A DNA stretch of 64,000 bases, from positions 620,001 through 684,000 of the forward strand of contig NZ_VIVR01000001.1 of NCBI RefSeq assembly GCF_007828955.1. Reading direction: 5' to 3'. Origin of the DNA: Kitasatospora atroaurantiaca (GTDB lineage Bacteria; Actinomycetota; Actinomycetes; Streptomycetales; Streptomycetaceae). Of this stretch, positions 45,648 through 54,674 are shown piece by piece (the first letter of the stretch is position 1; each line of letters begins with the position of its first letter). Below the pieces are notes generated by a model. The model saw nothing but the letters and a program-made list of their open reading frames with translations, made no database searches and had not been told where the DNA came from. The translations under genes were made by a program, and so were the position numbers.

Positions 45648-46694
45648 TCAGCGGACCACCACGTCCACGGACGCGGCCGGATTGCACCCGTACCCCTGGG
45701 CGTTCCACGGCGTCTGCAGGGGCTGGGTGTCGCCGTCCGCGTCGGTGGCGCGGGCCAGCAGCCGGTGGTCTCCGGGGTGCTTCGCGGCCCAGCGCAGGGA
45801 CCAGCCCGTCCACGCGTACGGGCCGGTCGGCGGCGAGAGCGTGGCGATGTGCCAGTCGCCGTCGTCCAGCTGCACCTCGACGCGTCGTACGGGCGTGCCG
45901 CCGGACCAGGCCCAGCCGTGGACGTCCACCACCGAGCCGCGGGGCACGGTCGTGCCCGGCCCCGGCGTGGTGATCATCGACTTGACCCGGACGGTCGTCA
46001 CCGGCCCGTCAGGGGTGCCCTTCGAGTCGACGTAGACGTACTCGTCCGTCTGGAAGACGCCGGTGAACGGCCGGGTGACGGCGCGCGCCCCGACCAGCCA
46101 CTTCACATCGGCCACCCCGTACTGGCCGGGGGCCACCAGTCGCACCGGCGCGCCGTGTTCGGGCGCCAGCGGCTCGCCGTTCATGTGTGTGGCGAGCAGC
46201 GTGTCCGGGTGCAGGGCGACGTCGAGCGCAAGGCTGCGTTCGAAGGCGACCTGGCGGCCGTGGGCCTCGCCGGAGTCCGCGCCGGTGAACACGAACTCCA
46301 CCACGTCAGGGTCCACCCCGGCCCGATCGGCGAACTCGCGGAACGGCACGCCACCGAAGCGGGCGCAGCCCACCGCCCGCTCGCCCCAGGGCAGTCCGGG
46401 CGGCCGCGGGGTCATCCGGCTGCGGCCGTTCCCCGCGCACTCCAGCACCACGTCGATCTCCCGCCGCCCCATGGCCAGCAGCTCGTCGTACCCGAGCTCG
46501 TACGGCGCCTCCACCGCGCCGCCCAGGCTCAGCCGCCACCGGTGCGGGTCCAGACGCGGCATGCCGAAGTGGTCACGTACGAAGAACGCGCCGACCGGCG
46601 TGAGCGGCTGGGTCAGCGCGACCGGTGGCGTCTGGGCGTTGTACGGGTCGGTCGTCATCGTCTCGGGCGACAGGGGAAGAACCGTCCCGGCCAT
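45648..46694 (-). CDS. Sulfite oxidase-like molybdopterin-dependent oxidoreductase
   Basis: A 348-residue molybdoenzyme of the sulfite oxidase family. The molybdenum-ligand Cys86 is in VVLECAGNGRSRM; PVRLVAPGQYGVADVKWL is the cofactor and substrate pocket; a C-terminal dimerisation domain (VDVHGWAWSGGTPVRRVEVQ, HLLARATDADGDTQPL-like end) follows. It oxidises sulfite to sulfate or a related substrate. No heme domain and no Tat signal are visible, so it is probably cytoplasmic. Start ATG 46694 is eight bases after GAGAGG. The MBL/rhodanese gene follows after about 50 bases. Confidence 0.9.
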   Translation of the reverse strand: MAGTVLPLSPETMTTDPYNAQTPPVALTQPLTPVGAFFVRDHFGMPRLDPHRWRLSLGGAVEAPYELGYDELLAMGRREIDVVLECAGNGRSRMTPRPPGLPWGERAVGCARFGGVPFREFADRAGVDPDVVEFVFTGADSGEAHGRQVAFERSLALDVALHPDTLLATHMNGEPLAPEHGAPVRLVAPGQYGVADVKWLVGARAVTRPFTGVFQTDEYVYVDSKGTPDGPVTTVRVKSMITTPGPGTTVPRGSVVDVHGWAWSGGTPVRRVEVQLDDGDWHIATLSPPTGPYAWTGWSLRWAAKHPGDHRLLARATDADGDTQPLQTPWNAQGYGCNPAASVDVVVR

Positions 46695-46726
46695 GCCACT
46701 CACCTCTCCGTCAGAACATCAGAACG

Positions 46727-48829
46727 TCAGATCAGTTGGAGCTCGACCGCACGCAGCGGCCGCTTCGCCCCCAGAGCCTCGAAGGTCGCGGCGGCCTCGG
46801 CGAGCAGCTCGCGTTCCGTCTCCTGCAGTGCACCGGCCGTCGCCGCCTGCACCTTCGACCGAGCCGCCCAGAACGGCTGCCGGGCCCGTCCGTACAGCTG
46901 GGCCGCAGCGAGGTGGCGACGGCGCGCCCCCGCCAGGTCGCCCTGCGCCCCGGCCAGCGCCCCGGCGGCGGACTCGGCCATCGCGCTCCACGCCGAGCTC
47001 TGGAACAGGCCGGCCACCCGCTCGGCCGCCCGCGCGTGCTCCGCCGCGCCCGGCCGGTCGCCGAGCGCCGCGAAGGCCTCGGCGGCCACCGGGTAGAGCA
47101 GCGCCGCGCAGCTGGGGCACTCGCCGTAGCGTGCGGCAGCGGCCGAGGCCGCCCGTGCCGCCCGCACCGCCTCCGCCGGTTCGCCGCGCTCGACCGCGTC
47201 GAAGGCCGCGGTCGCGTAGAGCCGCCCGAAGGCGTGCCGGGCGAGCGGGGAGATCGCCGCGGCCGCCATGCCCTGGCGCAGATGCTCCGCCGCCGCCTCG
47301 CTGTCGCCTCGGCCGGCGGCGAGTTCGGCGAGCCGTTGCAGCGGCAGGCCCGTGGAGCGGCCGCCGAGTTCCTCGTAGATCCGGGCGCTGCGCTCCAGGC
47401 AACCCGGTGCCTCGTCCCAGCGGCCCTGGAGCAGCAGCGACTCGCCGAGCAGGCACCAGCCGAACGCCTCCGCACGGCGCGCGCCGTGCGTGATCGCCAG
47501 GTCCAGGGTGCGCCGGGCGTAGTCCTCGACGCTGTCGTTGAGGCCGTCGCCGTAGAGGTGGTACTCCCCGATGCAACAGTGGATGTCGAAGATCCGCGCC
47601 AGCCGCTCGTCCCCGTCGGCGCCCGCGCCGATCCGCTCGATCTCGCTGCGCAGGCCCTCCCGCCATGCCCCGCGCATGTGGTGGACGATGGCCAGCGCCT
47701 CGTTCGCCGCCGCCACGTCGTCCGGTGTGCCGTACTGCTCGGCGGCCTCCCTGCTCGCCTCGGCGGCCTGCTGCGCCTCGGCGTAACGGCCCTTCTCCCA
47801 CAGCCAGTTGGCCCGTACGTACTGCACCCGCCCGGCCTCGGCCCGGTCGGTCGAAACGGCCCGGTCATCCGGCGTCGCGAGCTCCTGCAACTGCCGCTCG
47901 GCGGCCTCGGTGTCGTGGTGCGCCAGGTGCGCCGTCGCCGCCTTGCGGTGGAGCCGGACCGCGAGTGGCCCCGGCTCGGCGGCCGCCAGCGCGGAGGTGT
48001 ACGCGGCGGCGGCCCCGGCCGTGTCGCCCGAGAGCATCCGCAGATCGCCCACCTGCTCCCAGAGGTCGCCGGTGAGCTCCGGCTGGAAGACCTGGCCGGT
48101 CAGGATCTGCTCGCGCAGCCGCTCGGCGGCCGGGCCCGGTGCGGCAGTGAACTCACGCTCCAGGGCGGCCCGCAGCCGGTCGTACTCGTGCAGGGCCTCG
48201 TGCCGTCGCCCGGCCAGCGCGTACACCCGCATCAGCGCCACGGCGGCCTCCTCGTGCAAGGGGTCGGCCGCCAGGGCCCTGCGCAGCGCGGCGGCCGCAC
48301 GGTCGACCTCGGCCCGCGCCTCCAGCAGCCGGCCGAGCTCGACCAGCAGGCCGAGGTACTCGGCCCGCAGCGTCTCCTCGCGCTCGACGGCCCACTCGGC
48401 GTACCGGTCCTCCGGCAGCAGGTCGCCGCCGTACAGCTCGATCGCCAGGTCGTACGCCGCCGGGTCGGCCGTCCGCCGGGCGAGCAGCGCCGCCGCCTCG
48501 AAGGCCTCGACGTCCACCCAGGTCACCGCGCGGCGAAGGCGCAGCTGCTCGCCGGACTCCAGGTAGCGGTAGGTCGCGGCCGGGTCCGGATCCAGCGTGC
48601 GCCGGGTCTCATGGAGCACCTTGCGCAGCTGGTTGGCCCCGGCCTCCGGGTCGAGATCCGGCCACAGCGCGTCCAGCACCTGCTCCCGGAGCAGCCGGTG
48701 GCCCGGCGCAAGCGCCAGAAGCTTGACCAGGCTCCGTGCCTTCCGGAGCCGCCACTCCCCGTCGGCGATCTCCCGCGGGCCCACCTGCACCCGGAAGCCG
48801 CCGAGAAGCTGGATCCGCAGTTCGACCAT
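46727..48829 (-). CDS. BTAD/SARP-type transcriptional regulator with TPR region
   Basis: A 700-residue regulator. The N terminus is an OmpR-like winged helix (IQLLGGFRVQVGPREIADGE, then SLVKLLALAPGHRLLREQVL). The bacterial transcriptional activation domain follows (WVDVEAFEAAALLARR, YGGDLLPEDRYAEWAVEREE, LRRALAADPLHEEAAVALMR, LHEYDRLRAALEREFTAAPG). The remaining about 450 residues are TPR-like helices. SARPs activate specialised-metabolism genes; larger forms also control other pathways. No NB-ARC ATPase motif is visible. It stops 32 bases before the sulfite-oxidase-like gene on the same strand, so it likely heads and controls the sulfur operon. Confidence 0.9.
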   Translation of the reverse strand: MVELRIQLLGGFRVQVGPREIADGEWRLRKARSLVKLLALAPGHRLLREQVLDALWPDLDPEAGANQLRKVLHETRRTLDPDPAATYRYLESGEQLRLRRAVTWVDVEAFEAAALLARRTADPAAYDLAIELYGGDLLPEDRYAEWAVEREETLRAEYLGLLVELGRLLEARAEVDRAAAALRRALAADPLHEEAAVALMRVYALAGRRHEALHEYDRLRAALEREFTAAPGPAAERLREQILTGQVFQPELTGDLWEQVGDLRMLSGDTAGAAAAYTSALAAAEPGPLAVRLHRKAATAHLAHHDTEAAERQLQELATPDDRAVSTDRAEAGRVQYVRANWLWEKGRYAEAQQAAEASREAAEQYGTPDDVAAANEALAIVHHMRGAWREGLRSEIERIGAGADGDERLARIFDIHCCIGEYHLYGDGLNDSVEDYARRTLDLAITHGARRAEAFGWCLLGESLLLQGRWDEAPGCLERSARIYEELGGRSTGLPLQRLAELAAGRGDSEAAAEHLRQGMAAAAISPLARHAFGRLYATAAFDAVERGEPAEAVRAARAASAAAARYGECPSCAALLYPVAAEAFAALGDRPGAAEHARAAERVAGLFQSSAWSAMAESAAGALAGAQGDLAGARRRHLAAAQLYGRARQPFWAARSKVQAATAGALQETERELLAEAAATFEALGAKRPLRAVELQLI

Positions 48830-49023
48830 GCGACACCGCCTGCCCGCCGATATTTCGAATGTACGCCGGTTCTCGGGGGCGGGCCCCGAGAACGGACTCG
48901 CGGTGGGGTCGGCTGCGGGCCCGGCGTAAGCCCGGCCTAGGCTATGGGCCGAAGCAAAACGGACGAACCGGACCCCGCGGGTGCCCGATCGTGCGGACGG
49001 ACGAGGGAAAGCAGGACGCGCCG

Positions 49024-50010
49024 ATGGGCGACGGCATGGCAGGGATGCACCACCACGGGGGCATGGGCACGCTCGGACCGTTCACCCCCTCCTCCGCCCT
49101 CACCTGGTCCCCCGACTGGCCGTTCCTGATCGGCTGCCTGGTCGCGCTCGTCCTCTACGGCGCGGGCGCGGTGCGGCTGTGGCGGCGCGGCGACAAGTGG
49201 GCGGTCGGCCGGGTGATCGCCTGGGTGCTCGGCCTCGGCTCGATCACGCTGGTGACCTGCACGGGGCTGAACGACTACGGCATGGTGCTGTTCAGCGCGC
49301 ACATGATGCAGCACATGGTGCTGTCCATGCTCTCCCCCATCCTGCTGCTGCTCGGCGCGCCGATCACGCTCGCGCTGCGCGCGCTGCGCCCGGCCGGCAA
49401 GGGCAGCGGCCGGGGGCCGCGCGAGCTGGTGGTGGCGCTGCTGCACAGCCGGTACGTCCGGGTGATCTCGCACCCGGGCTTCACCATCCCGCTCTTCATC
49501 GCGAGCCTGTACGCGCTGTACTTCACCCCGCTCTTCGACTTCCTGATGCAGTACAAGGTCGGACACATCGGGATGATGGCGCACTTCCTGGCCGTCGGCC
49601 TGCTGTTCTTCTGGCCGATCATGGGCGTCGACCCGGGGCCGCACCGGCCGGGCTTCGTGATGCGGATCATCGAGCTGTTCATGGGGATGCCGTTCCACGC
49701 CTTCTTCGGCGTGGCGGTGATGATGGCGACCGGCCAGCTGGTCACCACCTTCAACGCCGCGGTGGCGCCGCCCGGCACCAACCTGCTCAACGACCAGAAG
49801 ATCGCGGGTGGCATCACCTGGGCCTTCGGCGAGATCCCGACGGCGATCGTGCTGATCGCGCTGACCCTGCAGTGGGCGAAGTCCGAGGAGCGGCAGGCCC
49901 GCCGCCAGGACCGGGCCGCCGACCGGGACGGCGACGCCGAGCTGGCGGCGTACAACGAGTACCTCGCCTCGCTGGACAGGCGCGGCCGCAAGATCGCCGA
50001 CGCGAGCTGA
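49024..50010 (+). CDS. ctaG: Cytochrome c oxidase assembly factor CtaG (caa3_CtaG)
   Basis: A 328-residue membrane protein with about seven helices. The N terminus is His/Met-rich (MGDGMAGMHHHGGMG), suited to copper. Family marks are MVLFSAHMMQHMVLSMLSPI, PLFDFLMQYKVGHIGMMAHF, and a final helix pair with GGITWAFGEIPTAIVLIA. CtaG-type proteins help assemble the copper centre of cytochrome oxidase. Start ATG 49024 follows AAAGCAGGA. It is monocistronic and ends before a strong terminator. Confidence 0.92.
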   Translation: MGDGMAGMHHHGGMGTLGPFTPSSALTWSPDWPFLIGCLVALVLYGAGAVRLWRRGDKWAVGRVIAWVLGLGSITLVTCTGLNDYGMVLFSAHMMQHMVLSMLSPILLLLGAPITLALRALRPAGKGSGRGPRELVVALLHSRYVRVISHPGFTIPLFIASLYALYFTPLFDFLMQYKVGHIGMMAHFLAVGLLFFWPIMGVDPGPHRPGFVMRIIELFMGMPFHAFFGVAVMMATGQLVTTFNAAVAPPGTNLLNDQKIAGGITWAFGEIPTAIVLIALTLQWAKSEERQARRQDRAADRDGDAELAAYNEYLASLDRRGRKIADAS

Positions 50011-50030
50011 AGCCCCTCTCTCGAAGCTCT

Positions 50031-50062
50031 CGAAGCCCCGCCTCACCCGAGGCGGGGCTTCG
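50031..50062. terminator. Bidirectional hairpin terminator
   Basis: CGAAGCCCCGCCTC ACCC GAGGCGGGGCTTCG: perfect fourteen-base-pair stem with a four-base loop, between the convergent ctaG and TetR stops. Confidence 0.9.
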
Positions 50063-50095
50063 CCGTTGTCCGGGTCAGGCGCGCGCGGCGGGCGG

Positions 50096-50809
50096 TCAGC
50101 CGCGTCCCCGGCGGGCCAGGCCGGCCACCAGGATGTCGAGGCCGAACTCGAAGCGCTCGTCGCCGACGTCCCTGGTCAGGGGGCCGGCCATCGCGGTCAC
50201 CAGCGGGTAGCGGTCGGCCGGGACGGTCTCGAAGAAGGCCCGGATCCGCTCGGCGTAGTCGTGCGAGTCATCCTCGCCGAGGTGCTGCCGGCTGCTCTCC
50301 TCGAAGGCCGTCGCGGTGACGAAGAGCGAGAGCAGGTCCACCCCGTACGCGATCGTCTGCTCGTCCAGCCCACCGGCCCGGAGGATCGCCAGCATCGCCT
50401 CGGCGCTGTCGAGGGCGTTCGGGGTGACCGGGACGTTGGCGGCCATCGCGGCGCGGGCCAGGTCGCCGTGGCTGGTGAGTACGGCACGCGCCCGGCGCAG
50501 GTGCTCCTTGAGCTGATCCTCCCAGCGGGACGGGTCGGGCGGCTCGACGGCGATCTCGCCGTACACCAGGTCCAGCACCTGCTCCAGCAGCTCCTCCTTG
50601 CTGCTGATGTGCGCATAGAGGCTGGCCGCACCCGTACCGAGCTCCTGGGCGACGCGGCGCATGGAGAGGGCGTCGAGCCCCTCGGACTCCACGATGGCGA
50701 GCGCCGCCCGGACGATCCGCTCGCGGGTGAGCGGCTGCCGCTTGGAACTCGGCTTCTCGCTCGCCTGCCAGGAATGGGGCCAGCTCGGACGCGGTGCGGC
50801 ACTCGTCAC
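50096..50809 (-). CDS. TetR/AcrR-family repressor of the adjacent MFS gene
   Basis: A 237-residue regulator. The helix-turn-helix is at about residues 25-70: TRERIVRAALAIVESEGLDA, LSMRRVAQELGTGAASLYAH, ISSKEELLEQVLD. The C-terminal part (VYGEIAVEPPDPSRWEDQLK onward) is the TetR_C ligand domain. Start is GTG 50809, eight bases after GGAGG; the longer frame from 50938 would overlap the promoter region and is rejected. It is divergent from an MFS efflux gene with three GAAC-N3-GTTC sites between them, the usual repressor/pump arrangement. Confidence 0.9.
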   Translation of the reverse strand: MTSAAPRPSWPHSWQASEKPSSKRQPLTRERIVRAALAIVESEGLDALSMRRVAQELGTGAASLYAHISSKEELLEQVLDLVYGEIAVEPPDPSRWEDQLKEHLRRARAVLTSHGDLARAAMAANVPVTPNALDSAEAMLAILRAGGLDEQTIAYGVDLLSLFVTATAFEESSRQHLGEDDSHDYAERIRAFFETVPADRYPLVTAMAGPLTRDVGDERFEFGLDILVAGLARRGRG

Positions 50810-50847
50810 GGTGGGAACCTCCGGGGTCGTCGACCTCCACAGATTAC

Positions 50848-50876
50848 TTGACACGAACGCCGTTCCTTTGTAGAAC
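50848..50876 (+). promoter_or_regulatory. Promoter of the MFS efflux gene
   Basis: TTGACA (50848-50853) and TAGAAC (50871-50876) separated by 17 bases: a near-consensus housekeeping promoter reading toward the MFS gene at 50937. Operator 1 fills the spacer and operator 2 starts within the -10 element. Confidence 0.7.
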
Positions 50877-50921
50877 ACTGTTCGTCGCAAGAAACACCGT
50901 TCGTTCGGTCGAACGCCGTTC
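50855..50921. promoter_or_regulatory. Three GAAC-N3-GTTC operators
   Basis: Perfect palindromes GAACGCCGTTC (50855-50865), GAACACTGTTC (50873-50883) and GAACGCCGTTC (50911-50921), plus an imperfect AAACACCGTTC between the last two. They overlap the promoter and leader of the MFS gene and are the probable binding sites for the divergent TetR protein. Confidence 0.8.
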
Positions 50922-50936
50922 CAGAAGGGCGCCCGC

Positions 50937-52397
50937 ATGGCGACTCACCTGCTCGAAGCACCACCCGAACCGCAGCTCTACCGCCGGCGCTGGCTCGCAC
51001 TGGCCGTGATCCTCGTCGTCGAGGCGATGGACCTGCTCGACACCACCATCACCGGCGTCGCCGCGCCGGCCATCCACCGCGAGTTCGGCGGCAGCGAGTC
51101 GCAGATCCAGTGGCTCTCGGCCGCGTACACGCTCTCCTTCGCGGTGCTGCTGGTGACCGGGGCCCGCCTCGGCGACATCTACGGGCGCAAGCGCCTGTTC
51201 GTCCTCGGCGCGGCCGGCTTCACCCTCGCCTCGGCGCTGTGCGCTGCCGCGGACGGACCCGGCCTGCTGATCACGGCCCGCACCGTCCAGGGCGCCTTCG
51301 CCGCGCTGATGATCCCGCAGGGTCTCGGTCTGATCCGGACGATGTTCCCGCCCAAGGAGATGGGCGCCGCCTTCGGCCTCTTCGGCCCTGTGCTCGGCCT
51401 CTCCTCGGTGCTCGGGCCGACGCTCGGCGGCTATCTGGTCGACGCCGACTGGTTCGGTACGGGCTGGCGCATGATCTTCCTGGTCAACCTGCCGCTCGGC
51501 GCCGTCGCGGTCCTGGCCGGCGCGAAGCTCTTCCCCGCCAACGCGCTCACCCGCGCCGCCGAGGCCGTCCGGCTCGACCTGATCGGCGTGCCGCTGATCA
51601 GCACGGCGGCCGTGCTCCTGGTCTTCCCGCTGGTCCAGGGCCGCGACCTCGGCTGGCCCCTGTGGACGTACCTGAGCATGGCCGCCTCCGTGCCGGTCCT
51701 GCTGCTCTTCGCCCGCTACCAGCGCTTGGCCCAGCGGCGCGGCGGCTCGCCGCTGGTCGAACCCTCCCTGTTCGGCCGCCGTGCCTTCACCGCCGCACTG
51801 GCCACCGGCGTGGTGTTCTTCGGCGCGCTCTCGGGGCTGATGCTGGTCTTCACGCTCTACCTGCAGCTCGGGCTCGGCTGGACGCCGCTGCACTCGGGCC
51901 TGACGATGATTCCGCTCTCGCTGGGCATGGCCGGCGGCGCCGTCCTGTCCGGCGCGGTGCTCGGTCCCAAGTACGGGCGGCGGGTGCTGCACGGCGGGCT
52001 CGTGGTGGCCGCGCTCGGCGCCCTGGGCGTGTGGGCGACCACCGCGCACTGGGCCGGCTCGCTGACCAGCTGGGAGCTGGCGCCCGCGGTGCTGGTGACC
52101 GGCTTCGGCCTGGGCCTGATCATGGCCCCCTTCTTCGACATCGCCCTCGCCGGGGTCGAGGAGCACGAGGTCGGCTCGGCCTCCGGCGTACTGAACGCCG
52201 TCCAGCAGCTCGGCGGGTCCGTCGGTGTCGCGGTGCTCGGCACCACCTTCTTCGGCTGGGCCGCCTCCGACGGCTTCCAGCACGCGGCGGGCTGGACGCT
52301 CGGGCTCGCGGCGGCCGGCCTGGCCCTGGCCTTCGCCGTGGCCTTCCTCCTGCCCGAGCGCGCCCGGCCACACGAGGAGGCGGCCGCCGGTAGCTGA
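50937..52397 (+). CDS. MFS multidrug efflux transporter, DHA2 (14-TM, EmrB/QacA) family
   Basis: A 486-residue inner-membrane drug/proton antiporter. Motif A GARLGDIYGRKR and motif C GPVLGLSSVLGPTLGGYL are clear; helix 1 has MDLLDTTITGVAAPAIHREF, the DHA2 D-x-T-I/V-V-N-like signature. About fourteen hydrophobic helices can be counted. The divergent TetR gene and operator array suggest induction by a toxic substrate of unknown nature. Confidence 0.93.
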   Translation: MATHLLEAPPEPQLYRRRWLALAVILVVEAMDLLDTTITGVAAPAIHREFGGSESQIQWLSAAYTLSFAVLLVTGARLGDIYGRKRLFVLGAAGFTLASALCAAADGPGLLITARTVQGAFAALMIPQGLGLIRTMFPPKEMGAAFGLFGPVLGLSSVLGPTLGGYLVDADWFGTGWRMIFLVNLPLGAVAVLAGAKLFPANALTRAAEAVRLDLIGVPLISTAAVLLVFPLVQGRDLGWPLWTYLSMAASVPVLLLFARYQRLAQRRGGSPLVEPSLFGRRAFTAALATGVVFFGALSGLMLVFTLYLQLGLGWTPLHSGLTMIPLSLGMAGGAVLSGAVLGPKYGRRVLHGGLVVAALGALGVWATTAHWAGSLTSWELAPAVLVTGFGLGLIMAPFFDIALAGVEEHEVGSASGVLNAVQQLGGSVGVAVLGTTFFGWAASDGFQHAAGWTLGLAAAGLALAFAVAFLLPERARPHEEAAAGS

Positions 52398-52415
52398 GGC
52401 AGCGGGGCAACCACA

Positions 52416-52490
52416 GGGGCGGGCGGGAACTGCGCGAGACGGAAGGCAACGACCTGTGCCCTACCGCTTCGCGCAGTTCCTCGCGCCCCT
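52416..52490. repeat. GC-rich palindromic element, copy 3
   Basis: GGGGCGGGCGGGAACTGCGC and onward (to 52444) pairs with CTTCGCGCAGTTCCTCGCGCCCC (52467-52489) across a core containing GTGCCCTACCG. It lies between the convergent MFS and DUF2254 stops and probably ends transcription both ways. Confidence 0.8.
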
Positions 52491-52504
52491 GGGATACCCG
52501 ATTC

Positions 52505-53842
52505 TCAGCCGATGCCCTGGCGGTCGGGTGTCAGCGCGAAGCTGCGGTTCTGCGGGTCGGCCACGCTCGCCGCGACCGCCCGCTCCAGCAGGTCCCGTTG
52601 GACCAGCAGGGGCGGGCGGCGGTCGTCCTTGGTGATCCGCAGCAGGTCGTCCAGGGCCGCCGCGAGCCGACGGGTGACCTGGGGCTGGGCGGCACCGCAG
52701 ATCCTGATCTCGGTGAAGGCGAGGTCGATCGCGGACGGCCAGTCCGGCACCGGCTCGACCAGCCGGACCGTGCCGTCGCGGTCCCGGAACTGCAGATCAC
52801 CGAACGGCAGATCCACCAGCAGGGCGAGCAGCTGATGGATCCGGTCGATCGCCTGGACTGCGGTGGTCGGATCGTTGACCGCCGGCGAGAGCGCCCGGAT
52901 GGCGATGTCGACCAGCTGGCGGAAGCCGAAACTCAGGTCCTGGTGCATGGTCCGGTCGACGCCCACGTTGAGCGCGGAGGCGATCCGGGCGGCTCGCGGG
53001 ATGCGGTCACCGGAGACGAGCACGACGGGGGTTCCCGGCGCGATGAAGTCACCGATCCGCGGGACCAGGTGGAGGACGGCGTCGTGCCTGCGCGCCAGCC
53101 GGACCAGCCGCCGGATGTCGATGTCCCGCAGCACCCCGGAACGCCCCGCGTACAGCAGGGTCGTCGGGGCCGTCGGCGAGTCCGGGGGTTCGAGGTCGGG
53201 TGGCATCAGCCGGTACTGGGCGATGGTCGCGAGCGACTCGGTGGCCACCCGGTCGATCACGTGCGGCACCCGCAGCAGACGCATGGTGGCCTGGACGTAC
53301 AGCACGAACAGCGCCAGGCTGACGACGACCAGCAGCGTCGCGACCACGCTGGACACGACGGGGACGGAGACGACCTTGGTCGGGTCGGTGGTGTCGTCGT
53401 AGCTCAGCTGCACGAGCAGTGCGAAGAGGAAGGTCGCCAGGCAGACCGAGAAGGTGGCCTTGGTGAGCCGACTGCGGACGTACAGGCGCAGAACACGCGG
53501 GCTGAACTGACTGGCGGCCATCTGAAGGGCCACCAGGGAGATGCTGAAGACCACGGCGATGAAGGTCAGCATGGCGGAGCTGACGGTGGACACCACGCTC
53601 TTCGCGGCGCCGCCGAAGGCCAGCAGGTCCGCCGCCGTCCCCGTCTCCTTGATGGTGAGGGCGACGACCTTCTCGTCGAGCCAGCCCGTCGTGCCCGCGA
53701 GGACGACCGCAGCGAGGCAGGCGACCAGCGGCGCCGGCCAGAACGACTCCCGCAGGTGCTCGCGCAGCGGGGACAGCGGGCGGTAGCGAGGGCGGCGAGG
53801 CGAGTGAGGGCGGTGGCGCGGCTGGGCCTGGCTGGGGCTCAT
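52505..53842 (-). CDS. DUF2254 predicted membrane protein
   Basis: A 445-residue protein with four N-terminal membrane helices (FWPAPLVACLAAVVLAGTTG; AMLTFIAVVFSISLVALQMA; FSVCLATFLFALLVQLSY; VVATLLVVVSLALFVLYVQA) and a soluble C-terminal half. ASQFSPRVLRLYVRSRLTK after helix 2 and QLVDIAIRALSPAVNDPTTA are the DUF2254 hallmarks. Function is unknown. It is likely transcribed alone, upstream of a palindromic repeat. Confidence 0.9.
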   Translation of the reverse strand: MSPSQAQPRHRPHSPRRPRYRPLSPLREHLRESFWPAPLVACLAAVVLAGTTGWLDEKVVALTIKETGTAADLLAFGGAAKSVVSTVSSAMLTFIAVVFSISLVALQMAASQFSPRVLRLYVRSRLTKATFSVCLATFLFALLVQLSYDDTTDPTKVVSVPVVSSVVATLLVVVSLALFVLYVQATMRLLRVPHVIDRVATESLATIAQYRLMPPDLEPPDSPTAPTTLLYAGRSGVLRDIDIRRLVRLARRHDAVLHLVPRIGDFIAPGTPVVLVSGDRIPRAARIASALNVGVDRTMHQDLSFGFRQLVDIAIRALSPAVNDPTTAVQAIDRIHQLLALLVDLPFGDLQFRDRDGTVRLVEPVPDWPSAIDLAFTEIRICGAAQPQVTRRLAAALDDLLRITKDDRRPPLLVQRDLLERAVAASVADPQNRSFALTPDRQGIG

Positions 53843-53912
53843 GATCCAGGCTAGGCCTGCCGGGCGAGGGACCGCACGGGCTGTTGGTCCGGACGCGCCG
53901 GCTGGGCAGGGC

Positions 53913-54674
53913 CTATGGCGCGAGCAGCCGGCGCAGCGTCAGCGCGTCCGGGGCGAGGGCGACGAGCAGCGTGGCCCCGGCTCCCGGGAGGGTGAGCAGG
54001 GCCGCTTCGGCCGAGGGGTCGGGTGGGGCCGGTGCGGGGCCGACGGTGAGCAGCTGCCCAGCGGTGCGGTGGCCGCCGAGACCGGCCGGGCCGTCCCAGC
54101 CGGGTGCGCCGGGCCCGAGGTCGGTCTGCTGGTCGAGGATCAGCCGCCCGCCCTGACGGACGGTCAGGCGGGAGGTGAGCCTGCCCGGCGGGGCCTGCCG
54201 GGCCCAGTCGTGGTGGCGGCCGAGCACCTGCTCCTCGCGGTAGCGCAGCCGGGCCCCGGGGGCCAGGTCGATCCTGGTGGTCATGATCAGGTGACTGCCG
54301 GCGGCGGCGACCACGGGTTCGGGAAGCCAGTCGAGCAGGGCCCCCTCCCCCACCGTCAGGTCGAGGTCGTAGCGCGCGGGGGCGCTCTCCCGGCCGGGCA
54401 GGCTGATGGTGGCGGCCGCGCTGGTGACGGACAGTTCGGCGCCGGGCTGTACGTCCGCCCGGATGGCCAGGTGGTCACCGCCGAGCGGGGCCGCCATCGA
54501 GCCGATGACCACCACCCGGGCCGCCGTCCCCGGGCCCCGGGTGCGGCGCAGCGCGAGCGGGCCGGCCCCGGCCAGGACGGGCAGGGCGGTGCCGCCCCGC
54601 CCGTCGGGTGCGGCGGTGATCCGCGCCATGGCGACGAGCGCGCCGGTCACCGCCTCCGCCAGCACGTCCGTCAT
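53913..54674 (-). CDS. ureD: Urease accessory protein UreD
   Basis: A 253-residue scaffold protein that works with UreF and UreG to load nickel into urease. The family pattern is visible though divergent: [55 protein letters not shown] and [20 protein letters not shown]. Its ATG (54674) overlaps the ureG stop (ATGA), so it is the last coupled gene of the urease operon. Confidence 0.93.
   Translation of the reverse strand: MTDVLAEAVTGALVAMARITAAPDGRGGTALPVLAGAGPLALRRTRGPGTAARVVVIGSMAAPLGGDHLAIRADVQPGAELSVTSAAATISLPGRESAPARYDLDLTVGEGALLDWLPEPVVAAAGSHLIMTTRIDLAPGARLRYREEQVLGRHHDWARQAPPGRLTSRLTVRQGGRLILDQQTDLGPGAPGWDGPAGLGGHRTAGQLLTVGPAPAPPDPSAEAALLTLPGAGATLLVALAPDALTLRRLLAP

Noticed and set aside
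46727..48829. SARP as sign of an antibiotic gene cluster
   Set aside because: The genes it heads are sulfur-metabolism enzymes; no biosynthetic core gene lies within the window.
46625..48940. A 771-codon plus-strand open frame across the BTAD regulator
   Set aside because: Arg/Gln/Leu-rich shadow frame with no start signal; the minus strand carries winged-helix, BTAD and TPR features.
31958..52490. The three palindromic repeats as a CRISPR array or transposon
   Set aside because: They are single, widely spaced, imperfect palindromes at gene ends, without spacers, terminal duplications or transposase.
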